A stretch of 64,000 nt of DNA from Methylothermaceae bacteria B42 (GTDB lineage: Bacteria; Pseudomonadota; Gammaproteobacteria; Methylococcales; Methylothermaceae). The DNA lies in the NCBI GenBank assembly GCA_001566965.1, contig LSNW01000032.1:248001-312000 (forward strand), given 5' to 3'. Both the position numbers and the translations under genes were made by a program. Below the pieces are notes generated by a model, which saw only the letters and a list, made by a program, of their open reading frames with translations, did no database searches and was not told the DNA's origin. Below are positions 52,607-62,426 of the stretch, one piece after another; the stretch's first letter is position 1, and each line of letters starts with the position of its first letter.

Positions 52607-54712
52607 TTAACCTAAAAATATCCTTTCCAGCGCCCCCACGGTGATATTGCCGTGGTTGTCTTCCGACTCAATGTAATAACGTACGTCTCCTCCGCCTGGC
52701 GGTAGTTGGGCGGTGTAATAATCGGCGGAGACGGAAGCGCCGGTTTGGCTGGGGTAGGGGCCGTGGTTGGTCATTTTAAGGCGTTTTTCGCCGTTTTCCG
52801 TGCGCATGATCAGGGTGACCCGTTTCAATCCGGAAATGTCGTGGATAAAAGTGTGTACGGTGGCTTCCTTGGGGGCAGGTTGCAAGCAGCCTTGGCCCCA
52901 ACGTTGGCCGCCGGGATTTTCCGGGGTGACCCAGGGCGGAAAAATCGTCGGGCCGGTGCGGTCGTTGCCGGCTATGTCCCTGGCGGCGGAACCTAAGCGT
53001 TGCCATCCCAGATTAGCGGCTTCGGTGACTTGGCCGTCCCACACATCCTGACCCGTCCAGTACCAGTAACAACTGGTCTCGGCGGTCAGCATCAGGCGGA
53101 TGGCCTGGGGCAGGGCGGGATAGTCAGGGAAGTTATCTTCTACCGTGTGCACCAGATTCTGGAATGCGGTCAGCACCGCCCAGGAATTCAGATCCTGCGA
53201 ATAGGCTTGGTCATAGCGGCTGAACCACTTCATAAACTGGGGGTCGCCGTTGTCGGCGCCGCTCCATGAACCGGGTTCGATATGAATGGCCTGGGCAGGA
53301 TCGGGCGGAAATTGTTGCAGATAATCTTCAATGGTGGTCAATTCAAATCGGGGATCTTGCTGGAGCCAGCGGACCATCTGTCCCGTGTTGTGACCGTAGT
53401 AGCTATCCGCCCCACCGCCGTGATTGTCGCCATCAGAGTGAAGCAGGAAAAAAGGTGGATGCTGAGGATCAAAATGGCCGGTTTTGACAATTTGTTCATA
53501 GACTTGCCCCAATACTTCCGGGTACTGTAGGGCGCCGAATCCGCCCCGGGCATCCTCATTGCCAATGTAACGCTCCGCGGGGACGGCGATAATTTTGTGG
53601 ACTTCTCCAGTAGGATCTTCGTAAGCGACATATTCCGGCCGCAGCAGGCTTGGCGATATTTTCGATCCCGCCCACACATTATGCAGTTGCAACCAGTCAT
53701 CCACGGGGGGATTGATCTGCTCCGCTGGGTTGGGCGGCAACATGCCTTCCTCGATGCCAGCGTAAGGATAGTCTCGGCAGGCCCGGTAGCGGTGGATGGA
53801 ATCGTAGATGACAGCTTCAATGCCGGCCTGCTTCAACGCTGGAATCATACGGACATGGAAAGCAGTCTCCGGCGGGAAAAGCACCCGGGAAGCTTCAACG
53901 CCAAATTGGTCGCGAATAAGCTGCCGGTGCCATTCTATCTGCCGCACAATATTGCGGGGCGGAATCAAAGGCATCAGGGGATGAAAATAGCCAAAAGCGG
54001 AGAAAGCCAGGCGCGGATTGCCAAGCTCGGTCTTGGCGCTGACCATTTCTCTCAGTTCATTCTTCCATCCCGAAAAACGGCCGCCGCACAAACCTTCCGC
54101 TTCCGCCCGGTTCAACTGCTCGATCAGCGATCCGCTCCAGCTGGTGGACAAGCCCCCGTGGGGTAAATTACCCTCGATATATTGGCGAATCGCCATGGGA
54201 ACAAAGCCGGTGTAATTACCTACCCGGGACCCGAAGATTTCTTCCTTCTCGCCATCCCAATAATTGGGATCGGCGGCCCGGTAATAAGGTTGGTGCATGT
54301 GCTTGTGGATGCCAAAATAGACTTTGACGCCGTCCACGGATTCGATTTTGGGCGTAGCCGGTTTGGGGGCGATCAAAGTCAATGGACGAAATTCCTTGAT
54401 CCAATCCCCGCCACCGGCCTGGCTCAAATCCGCCTTGCGGCAACCCTCGATCTGCACGGTTATATCGCCCCCGCCAAGCAACCCTTCGGGAATTTCTGCA
54501 ACATAGCTACAGCCAGTTTTATCGCCTTTGATGCAGCGGATCGCTTCATCCTTGATAATTTTTTGGGTTCCTTGCCCATGGAAAATGACTTGTGGAAATG
54601 GAATTTCGCCATCCGCCTGAAAAGAAATGGAAAAAGCAGGGTTTTTCCCCTGAGCATTACATTGCAGTTGTTGTGGAATATCGATATTTAGAAACCGGGT
54701 AAAAAGGCTCAT
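52607..54712 (-). CDS. Glycoside hydrolase family 57 protein
   Basis: A 701-residue protein. The N-terminal 120 residues look like an accessory domain. The GH57 barrel begins with GIHKHMHQPYY (136-143, metal/substrate histidines), has the nucleophile motif FPPETAFH (Glu282) and a later HSDGDNHGGGADSYYGHN segment holding the likely acid/base aspartate. A C-terminal region carries a beta-rich domain (THVTLIMRTENGEKRLKMT-like). GH57 enzymes act on alpha-glucans such as glycogen or on alpha-galactosides; the activity here cannot be fixed. No signal peptide is evident. Gap of about 190 bases to the next gene. Confidence 0.93.
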   Translation of the reverse strand: MSLFTRFLNIDIPQQLQCNAQGKNPAFSISFQADGEIPFPQVIFHGQGTQKIIKDEAIRCIKGDKTGCSYVAEIPEGLLGGGDITVQIEGCRKADLSQAGGGDWIKEFRPLTLIAPKPATPKIESVDGVKVYFGIHKHMHQPYYRAADPNYWDGEKEEIFGSRVGNYTGFVPMAIRQYIEGNLPHGGLSTSWSGSLIEQLNRAEAEGLCGGRFSGWKNELREMVSAKTELGNPRLAFSAFGYFHPLMPLIPPRNIVRQIEWHRQLIRDQFGVEASRVLFPPETAFHVRMIPALKQAGIEAVIYDSIHRYRACRDYPYAGIEEGMLPPNPAEQINPPVDDWLQLHNVWAGSKISPSLLRPEYVAYEDPTGEVHKIIAVPAERYIGNEDARGGFGALQYPEVLGQVYEQIVKTGHFDPQHPPFFLLHSDGDNHGGGADSYYGHNTGQMVRWLQQDPRFELTTIEDYLQQFPPDPAQAIHIEPGSWSGADNGDPQFMKWFSRYDQAYSQDLNSWAVLTAFQNLVHTVEDNFPDYPALPQAIRLMLTAETSCYWYWTGQDVWDGQVTEAANLGWQRLGSAARDIAGNDRTGPTIFPPWVTPENPGGQRWGQGCLQPAPKEATVHTFIHDISGLKRVTLIMRTENGEKRLKMTNHGPYPSQTGASVSADYYTAQLPPGGGDVRYYIESEDNHGNITVGALERIFLG

Positions 54713-54867
54713 GCATTAACTCCTGTGTTTCTTCATAAAATGGCGGAGCTGAAGCAACCTGTCAAGCACGGCTAACCTCGCCTATAACTAAACCGGTTTC
54801 ATGGCTCCCATCAACAAGAGCGGTTGCACATTGAGTATTTTCTCAATAATCCATGTGTGCATAAATC

Positions 54868-54889
54868 ATATATGTTTATGTTCATATAT
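54868..54889 (+). promoter_or_regulatory. AT-rich inverted repeat upstream of the Xre-like gene
   Basis: Arms ATATATG (54868-54874) and CATATAT (54883-54889) with 8 bases between lie 21 bases before the gene's ATG. The region is AT-rich with -10-like sequences. It is a good candidate operator for the helix-turn-helix protein encoded next. Confidence 0.45.
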
Positions 54890-54909
54890 AACATTTTGAG
54901 GGGTTGCCA

Positions 54910-55218
54910 ATGAATGCCTACGCCCATCCTTCTCCGCATCCTGAAACTGTACTCGCCAAAGCAGTCCTGCGCGCCTCCGAACAGCTTGGACTCAAACAGG
55001 CCGAGTTGGCCGCGGTCATTGGCATTCACCGCACGGCGGTCAGCCGCTTGAAAAAAAACCGCGCTCTCGATCCCCATTCCAAGGAAGGTGAGCTGGCGCT
55101 GTTATTGATACGGTTGGCCAGGGCGTTATTTGCCTTGACGGGTGGCGACAAGGAATGGATGCTTCTTGTAAACCCGTTATTTTCCATTTTCGATCATGCT
55201 CGCCAAATAATCCGGTAA
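54910..55218 (+). CDS. Xre/MbcA/ParS-like antitoxin with atypical C-terminus
   Basis: A 102-residue protein with an Xre-type helix-turn-helix (LKQAELAAVIGIHRTAVSRLKKNR) followed by an MbcA/ParS-like helix (GELALLLIRLARALFALTGGDKEW). Typical family members continue into an acidic C-terminal domain that covers a RES or COG5654 toxin; here the frame instead ends MLLVNPLFSIFDHARQIIR. No toxin gene follows. Its last 41 bases overlap the end of a convergent gene. It may be a truncated or orphan antitoxin. The ATG at 54910 has a plausible site; a TTG at 54904 is less likely. Confidence 0.7.
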   Translation: MNAYAHPSPHPETVLAKAVLRASEQLGLKQAELAAVIGIHRTAVSRLKKNRALDPHSKEGELALLLIRLARALFALTGGDKEWMLLVNPLFSIFDHARQIIR

Positions 55219-55506
55219 TTGTCCCTGATACTCGCCATGGACGATATCGCCCAAATGCCACCACCAATGCTCTAGCGGCTTATCGGGGTGATCTTCCATT
55301 ACCTGCGGTTCTATATTTTCATCGGCGTAATTTAGCGCTTCATCTAATAGGATTTCATCAATGATAAAAACCTCCTTACGTTCAGATGGAGTCAATTGCT
55401 CCCATTCTTCCTGTAATCTATCGCGGTCTGTCAACGCATTAATGCTTATTGGGCGGGCGTCGTTGACCTCGATATCGTAGCTGCGAACCATATATAGGTC
55501 AGCCAT
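55177..55506 (-). CDS. Unrecognised acidic protein beside the CRISPR array
   Basis: A 109-residue acidic protein with a regular alternation of charged helical stretches (ALTDRDRLQEEWEQLTPSER, DEILLDEALNYADENIEPQ) and an aromatic motif EHWWWHLGDIVHGEYQGQLP. No signal, membrane span or cysteine motif is seen and I do not recognise a family. It ends convergently inside the preceding antitoxin-like gene. Its start is 54 bases from the first (trailer-end) repeat of the CRISPR array. Whether it is linked to CRISPR function, or is an accessory gene at an unstable junction, cannot be told. Confidence 0.55.
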   Translation of the reverse strand: MADLYMVRSYDIEVNDARPISINALTDRDRLQEEWEQLTPSERKEVFIIDEILLDEALNYADENIEPQVMEDHPDKPLEHWWWHLGDIVHGEYQGQLPDYLASMIENGK

Positions 55507-55560
55507 ATTTTTGATAAATATCGTCTATGGTATCAGGATATAGGGTAATCAAAAGCCCGC

Positions 55561-58098
55561 CGGTTCATCCCCGCACATGCGGGGAACGCAATTGCAGTCG
55601 GGAGGGTGTCTAATGGGCACTCGGTTCATCCCCGCACATGCGGGGAACGCGCGCAAATATTTTGCCGCAGTATAAACACTGCCGGTTCATCCCCGCACAT
55701 GCGGGGAACGCAGAACCAACATGACGAAGTGATGGAGGGGCAGCGGTTCATCCCCGCACATGCGGGGAACGCCATTTAAATGACGAATCAGCATTGCTAA
55801 CAAAACGGTTCATCCCCGCACATGCGGGGAACGCGCGGCGGTAAAAAATAGCAGCCGAGTAGATATGCGGTTCATCCCCGCACATGCGGGGAACGCGAAA
55901 TGTTAACCCCTATGGTAAATGACACAGACGGTTCATCCCCGCACATGCGGGGAACGCGATATTTGACTTTGCTGTATCGTATGGCTATACGGTTCATCCC
56001 CGCACATGCGGGGAACGCCGAGACCGGCGTATACAATCTGCATCCCGCGTCGGTTCATCCCCGCACATGCGGGGAACGCACCTAAATCAGACTCATCAAG
56101 AAACTGACGGACGGTTCATCCCCGCACATGCGGGGAACGCCGCCGGTGCAGTAGAAAGAAAGCATTGTTGTTCGGTTCATCCCCGCACATGCGGGGAACG
56201 CGTTGATGACGCCAACGACTTTCTTGCCAGCCATACGGTTCATCCCCGCACATGCGGGGAACGCAACAATGACCATACCAGCCCGGAGAACGCCGACGGT
56301 TCATCCCCGCACATGCGGGGAACGCTAATACTCTAACAGTCCGATACGGTAAAAACTCGGTTCATCCCCGCACATGCGGGGAACGCGACGGCGATGAGAT
56401 CGCCGCGACCGAAGCTGATCGGTTCATCCCCGCACATGCGGGGAACGCGCGACTTCGACAATTAACCGTTGGGCGATGGACGGTTCATCCCCGCACATGC
56501 GGGGAACGCCACCAACACGGCTTCCGTGCCGTGCCGGATTGCGGTTCATCCCCGCACATGCGGGGAACGCATTAACCTAATGTCGCTAATTAGCGCCTCT
56601 GTCGGTTCATCCCCGCACATGCGGGGAACGCGCCCTTTTCTGCGACGCTTAATTGTAGCCTGGCGGTTCATCCCCGCACATGCGGGGAACGCGTCTTTGT
56701 GCTTATTTTGAGAGACGCCCATTCTGGTTCATCCCCGCACATGCGGGGAACGCGATAGTGCAGATAGCGCGGTGCCGACATACAAACGGTTCATCCCCGC
56801 ACATGCGGGGAACGCGCCAGTGACCATTTTTGGATGCTTGGAACTGCCGGTTCATCCCCGCACATGCGGGGAACGCTCTTTCATCTCCATAATGTCTAGG
56901 ATTGTCTGCGGTTCATCCCCGCACATGCGGGGAACGCAACCGTTTCTCTTGTTATAGCGAAAAACATATCGGTTCATCCCCGCACATGCGGGGAACGCTT
57001 GATCTGCGCCATCTTCTGCATTAGGCTCATCGGTTCATCCCCGCACATGCGGGGAACGCAACCAAGTCATAATCGTATGTTGACGCATAGCCGGTTCATC
57101 CCCGCACATGCGGGGAACGCCTAACACGTCTAATTGCCGATGCCGAATCCCACGGTTCATCCCCGCACATGCGGGGAACGCCTCGTTATATTGGTCGATT
57201 GACAGACCAGCAACGGTTCATCCCCGCACATGCGGGGAACGCTCGGTCTCAAACCAGCGCCGGTGGCGTTTTGGCGGTTCATCCCCGCACATGCGGGGAA
57301 CGCAACAAGTCGCTGGCAGTTAGGTTGTTTATGATCGGTTCATCCCCGCACATGCGGGGAACGCCTCATCCCATTTGTGCTGCCACAACCCCTTGACGGT
57401 TCATCCCCGCACATGCGGGGAACGCCCGCACCCTTGGGGAGCGCTGACGCCAGCATTCGGTTCATCCCCGCACATGCGGGGAACGCTTGCATCGCTACCA
57501 GGCAGTTCCCAGGTTTGCCGGTTCATCCCCGCACATGCGGGGAACGCGGCCTCGGCAACATTGTTAAATGTCGCTCCATCCGGTTCATCCCCGCACATGC
57601 GGGGAACGCTCTCCTAACCCTGGCGTGGCGATCCAGCAATACGGTTCATCCCCGCACATGCGGGGAACGCTCTTTCCGGGTTACCCCCAACGCCTCAGCC
57701 ATCGGTTCATCCCCGCACATGCGGGGAACGCTTGTTAAGGTCTGAAATCATGGCTTTAACTGTCGGTTCATCCCCGCACATGCGGGGAACGCCGCATACG
57801 CTTCGTTTGCCTTGGCGACAGAATCGGTTCATCCCCGCACATGCGGGGAACGCGCGCACGCGGTATATCCGAGTCTTTGCTAACAACGGTTCATCCCCGC
57901 ACATGCGGGGAACGCGTCACGGCAAAATGCCGAGGACGGTTTGCCATCGGTTCATCCCCGCACATGCGGGGAACGCAAAATTAGGCGACTGCATGATGAC
58001 ATCGCCGCCGGTTCATCCCCGCACATGCGGGGAACGCATCAATAGCGCCGGCGCCTGGGACTGCGTATGCGGTTCATCCCCGCACATGCGGGGAACGC
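55561..58098 (-). CRISPR. Type I-E CRISPR array, 42 repeats
   Basis: The 29-base repeat (plus strand CGGTTCATCCCCGC then ACATGCGGGGAACGC) occurs 42 times, giving 41 spacers. Spacers are mostly 32 bases, with seven of 33 or 34 (the 34-base one precedes the repeat at 56236). The repeat's minus-strand form matches the type I-E pattern, with a GCGGGG stem. The array lies downstream of cas2 and is probably transcribed leftward, so spacers near 58.1 kb are newest. All repeats look identical except a T for C as first base in the repeat at 56725; even the trailer-end repeat at 55561 is intact. Confidence 0.98.
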
Positions 58099-58233
58099 AC
58101 TTCCATCAATCCCTTGATATTCAAGAGATTTTGGAAGCAAGTAAATTGTACCAGCGGAATGCCCGTATGGGTATTTTTATAACCTGTTGAAATTTCAATG
58201 GATTTGCTTCTGCCTTTTTGTTAAAGAGCCCAT
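58099..58233 (-). promoter_or_regulatory. CRISPR leader
   Basis: An AT-rich 135-base region between cas2 and the first repeat. A candidate -10 TACAAT (plus-strand 58145-58150) lies about 50 bases before the array and would give a short leader transcript. It also holds the perfect 12-base palindrome TTGAAATTTCAA (58187-58198) and the IHF site listed separately. Position and composition match leaders of type I-E arrays. Confidence 0.75.
58107..58119 (-). promoter_or_regulatory. Consensus IHF binding site in the CRISPR leader
   Basis: The minus strand reads TATCAAGGGATTG, a perfect match to the IHF consensus WATCAANNNNTTR. It lies 9 bases outside the first repeat. In the E. coli type I-E system IHF bends the leader at this place so that Cas1-Cas2 inserts new spacers at the leader end. 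This supports the leader's identity and the array's polarity. Confidence 0.7.
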
Positions 58234-59430
<1,197 letters not shown>

Positions 59431-59431
<1 letters not shown>

Positions 59432-60090
59432 CACACTCTCCTGACCAGCATCAGGCCGCAGCCGAAGGCCTTGGCCGGGCCGATGCCGTTGTACAGTGCC
59501 TGGACGAAGGTATCCGGTTCGGTGACCGTGAGTAGGCCGGTGAAGTCCAGGGTGCTGAAGTGAATGGTGCGGCTGCCCTGGCGGCAGTGATGTTGCCGGT
59601 AGCCGTCCACCCGCACGGCCTTGGGATCGAAGCGGAAACCGTGCCGTTCCCCCTGGCGCTGCAGCCACTCCAGGCCGGCGTCGTGGGCCAGGGTCATCAG
59701 CGGGGGGCGCTCGCTGGCCGGAAGGGCTTTCCAGTTCATTCGCCGTTTGCACTCCATGACCACGTCGTGGCGTTCCTGCCCCCGGCGGACGACCGGATTG
59801 GCCCGCAGGCTGAAGGCCAGGCGCTGTCCCGGCCGCAGGCGGGGGGCGAGGGGCTTGGGCGGGTCGATACGCCACAGTCCCAGAGGATTGACCGGTGGAC
59901 GCCAGGAAAGCAGGAAATAGCGCGGCCGGCCCCGGTGAACGTCGCGGCGGTAGAGAAAGTCGCGTCCGGCATCGGGGTCGGGGTCGAAAAGCTGCCAGAG
60001 CATCTGATGCTCGCGGTACGCATCCCCCAGCTGCCGGACGATGGCGCCTGTGTCGGGGTGTGCGAGGAGGGTGAGCCGGGTCAGGTACAT
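59431..60090 (-). CDS. cas6e: CRISPR RNA endonuclease Cas6e
   Basis: A 219-residue processing endonuclease that cuts the pre-crRNA at the repeat stem and stays bound to the crRNA 3' handle. The N-terminal MYLTRLTLL segment, a candidate catalytic His28 (REHQML), and the glycine-rich GIGPAKAFGCGLM loop near residues 201-213 match the Cas6e/CasE family. It is 12 bases after the cas5e stop and overlaps cas1 by one base. Confidence 0.96.
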
Positions 60091-60102
60091 GATCGTCTCC
60101 TG

Positions 60103-60825
60103 TCAGGCCATGGCGTGATGTTCGTCGCGGGTGGCGAACTGCCAGCGCCGCCGGCTGCCGGGCAGGTCGCGGCGGGGCACCACCCAGAGTTTTTCTTGCT
60201 CGGTGAAGCCGTACTCCAGGCCGGCCGGAAGCGGTTCTTCCCAGAAGTAGCGGTGTTTCTCCGGTCGCTTCAGGGGGCTCAGCCGCTCGTCAGGGGGGAA
60301 ACGGTCAAAGCCATCACGTAGTGTGGTAGTAGTGACGACCCGGGGGTTCAGGGGGAGCGCCGGCGGGCAGGATTTGCGTCCCAAGTAAAGCACGAATCGG
60401 GGCTGTCGTAGCGCCTTTTCCAACTCTTCCAGGGAATGGGGCGCGTACTCCCGGCGCCACAGGGCGCAGGTCCAGGCGGCCTCGACCTGGTAATCGCGCT
60501 GGGACAGGATGGTGTAGAGATCGTCCACCGAAAGTTCTTCGCGCCGGGTGTGGAAACGGCGACCCCTTCGGGCCGGGGGCACCTGAGTGGTGTGATAGTC
60601 GCGCAAAAGCTCCCCTTCGGCGTCGATCCGCACCGCCAGGCCGTAGCCTCCGGCTAGGGCCGCCAGTTCCTTCTCCTGCTCGCGGGTCAGGCCGAGCGCT
60701 GCGCCCAGCAGGCCGGTGATCTGGGACTTGCCCGGATGGGTGGCGGTAGGGCGGTATTCCCCCACTGCCGGCTCCCCCCAGCTGGCCAGCGGGCCATAGA
60801 GCTGGAACAGCAGCAGCTCAGCCAT
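60103..60825 (-). CDS. cas5e: Cascade subunit Cas5e (CasD)
   Basis: A 240-residue Cascade subunit that caps the crRNA 5' handle. MAELLLFQLYGPLASWGEPA at the start and the GEYRPTATHPGKSQITGLLGAALGL segment are characteristic of Cas5e. The start is the ATG overlapping the cas7e stop by 8 bases (ATGGCTGA); a frame from 60864 lies inside cas7e. Confidence 0.95.
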   Translation of the reverse strand: MAELLLFQLYGPLASWGEPAVGEYRPTATHPGKSQITGLLGAALGLTREQEKELAALAGGYGLAVRIDAEGELLRDYHTTQVPPARRGRRFHTRREELSVDDLYTILSQRDYQVEAAWTCALWRREYAPHSLEELEKALRQPRFVLYLGRKSCPPALPLNPRVVTTTTLRDGFDRFPPDERLSPLKRPEKHRYFWEEPLPAGLEYGFTEQEKLWVVPRRDLPGSRRRWQFATRDEHHAMA

Positions 60826-61894
60826 CGTCCAGCCCCCCTTTGGCATAAGCGATAACCTCGGCAAGGCTGCCCTGGCGGGTCAGGGTGTTCATGACCGCGG
60901 CGTTCGGGTCGCCATCGCCGTAGGCCTGATCGAGACACTGGCGCTCGTTCTCCAGGGCCTCGATGGCATTGGCCAGCAGGCCGTCCCGGCCGGCTTCTGC
61001 CGGCTTGAGGTAGGCTACCGCCAGGCTGCGGGGCTGGCTGTCGCCCTTCTCGCACAGGACGTAGCTGGCCCGGGCGCGGGAGGCGAAGCTGTTCTGCTTG
61101 CCGGTGGGGGCGACGATGGCGGCACTCTGCACCAGTGCCTCAATGGTGCGTTCGGCCAGCTCCCGGTCACCGCCGAGGTTGTCCACCAGCAGACGGCGGT
61201 CGAGACAGAGATAGAGATAGAACAGCCCGGCGCCGAATTCGGTTTCCCCCATGTGGCCGGCGCCCACGTCCTCCTCGCCGCGGTTGAGGTCGTCCACGGC
61301 GGTGTAAAAATCGTCCTCCACCGCGACTTTGTGGACGGTGATGGCGTGAGCCACCTGACAGGCGGCTTCGGTGTTGAAGCGGGGCACGTCGGCGAGCATG
61401 CGGCCGAACAGGGCGATGTCGGCGGCGCTGTGGCGCTGGCGAAGCAGATTGAGATCGTCTTCTTCCGGGCCCTGGCCGGTTTCGATCAGGCGCCGGACCA
61501 GCGCGTCGATGGCTGCCTGCTCCTCGGGGCTGAAATGGGCCAATTGTTCGATGTGCAGGGCCTCGGCGCTGCCGTCGTCCTTGGGTTTCTTCAGTTTGCC
61601 GAACACCTGGGCGATCTGCCGCGCCCACTCGCGGGCCTGTTTCTCCGCGACGCCGCCGGCGGTCAGACGGTTGAAGATCTCCTCTCCCATGCGCTTGGTG
61701 CGGATGCCGAGATGACCTTTCAGTTTCTCCTGGAACACCTCCGAAGTCCGCCAGGCGCGCTTGAGGCTCTGGGAAGAAACCCGCAGCCGTTCGGCCCCGC
61801 CCATCAGGGCGGTCTTGGGGCGGCCCAGGTCGTCGCGGTTGAGGTTGGCGGGGGGATAGGCGGTCAGAAGATGCAGTTGGATGAAGCGTGCCAT
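60818..61894 (-). CDS. cas7e: Cascade backbone subunit Cas7e (CasC)
   Basis: A 358-residue protein forming the six-copy backbone that coats the crRNA spacer. The N-terminal FIQLHLLTAYPPANLNRDD and GGAERLRVSSQSLKRAWRTS segments, and the GETEFGAGLFYLYLCLDRRLL motif in the middle, match the family. It is 13 bases after cas11 and overlaps cas5e. Confidence 0.96.
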   Translation of the reverse strand: MARFIQLHLLTAYPPANLNRDDLGRPKTALMGGAERLRVSSQSLKRAWRTSEVFQEKLKGHLGIRTKRMGEEIFNRLTAGGVAEKQAREWARQIAQVFGKLKKPKDDGSAEALHIEQLAHFSPEEQAAIDALVRRLIETGQGPEEDDLNLLRQRHSAADIALFGRMLADVPRFNTEAACQVAHAITVHKVAVEDDFYTAVDDLNRGEEDVGAGHMGETEFGAGLFYLYLCLDRRLLVDNLGGDRELAERTIEALVQSAAIVAPTGKQNSFASRARASYVLCEKGDSQPRSLAVAYLKPAEAGRDGLLANAIEALENERQCLDQAYGDGDPNAAVMNTLTRQGSLAEVIAYAKGGLDDG

Positions 61895-61907
61895 GGTTCG
61901 GTCTCCT

Positions 61908-62426
61908 TCAGGCGGTTTTCGGCAGTTTGGGGAAGTAGGCGAAGGCCCATTGTTTCTGAATGTTCGGCCCCCACCAGAACATCGACTCGGCCAGTTCGTA
62001 CAGGTTGGCCTGGTGGTCGAGCAGGGCGAGGATGCGGATCATGGGGCGGTAGAGTTCAGCGCGCGGCGTGCGCAGCAGGCGGCGGAAGCGCAACTGTGAC
62101 ACCACTGGCCGGTCGCCTTTGCTGCGGGCCATGCGTTCGGGCAAAGTGGTGGTGTCGTGCAATACGGCCTGTTCCGCGTGTGGGTCCAGATGGGCGGCCA
62201 GACCGGCGATGAGCGGGATACGCTCGATCCAGCCCCCATGGTCCCTGACCGGTGTGGCTTTGAGGCGGGTGATCAAATCGATGCTGACCGGAAACAGGAC
62301 GGCATCCCCGGCGGATTTGGCCCGGCGCAGTTCGGCACGGGCGCCGCGGTCCTGGGCGAGGCCCAGCCACCAGTCCCGCAGCGATTGCCCGGCAGACACG
62401 TGCGGGGCGAAGGTTTGCAAGTTCAT
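61908..62426 (-). CDS. cas11: Cascade small subunit Cas11 (Cse2/CasB)
   Basis: A 172-residue helical small subunit; two copies bind along the Cascade belly and steady the R-loop. The sequence RDWWLGLAQDRGARAELRRA near the N-terminus and the FRRLLRTPRAELYRPMIRIL stretch match Cse2. The start is the ATG overlapping the cas8e stop (ATGA); the longer reading frame is rejected as a shadow of cas8e. Confidence 0.94.
   Translation of the reverse strand: MNLQTFAPHVSAGQSLRDWWLGLAQDRGARAELRRAKSAGDAVLFPVSIDLITRLKATPVRDHGGWIERIPLIAGLAAHLDPHAEQAVLHDTTTLPERMARSKGDRPVVSQLRFRRLLRTPRAELYRPMIRILALLDHQANLYELAESMFWWGPNIQKQWAFAYFPKLPKTA

Noticed and set aside
55900-58190. Many open frames in the CRISPR array encoding repeated peptides such as RFIPAHAGN and VHPRTCGER
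   Set aside because: They are translations of the repeat and spacers in several frames. They have no ribosome sites and follow the 61-base period, so they are artefacts.
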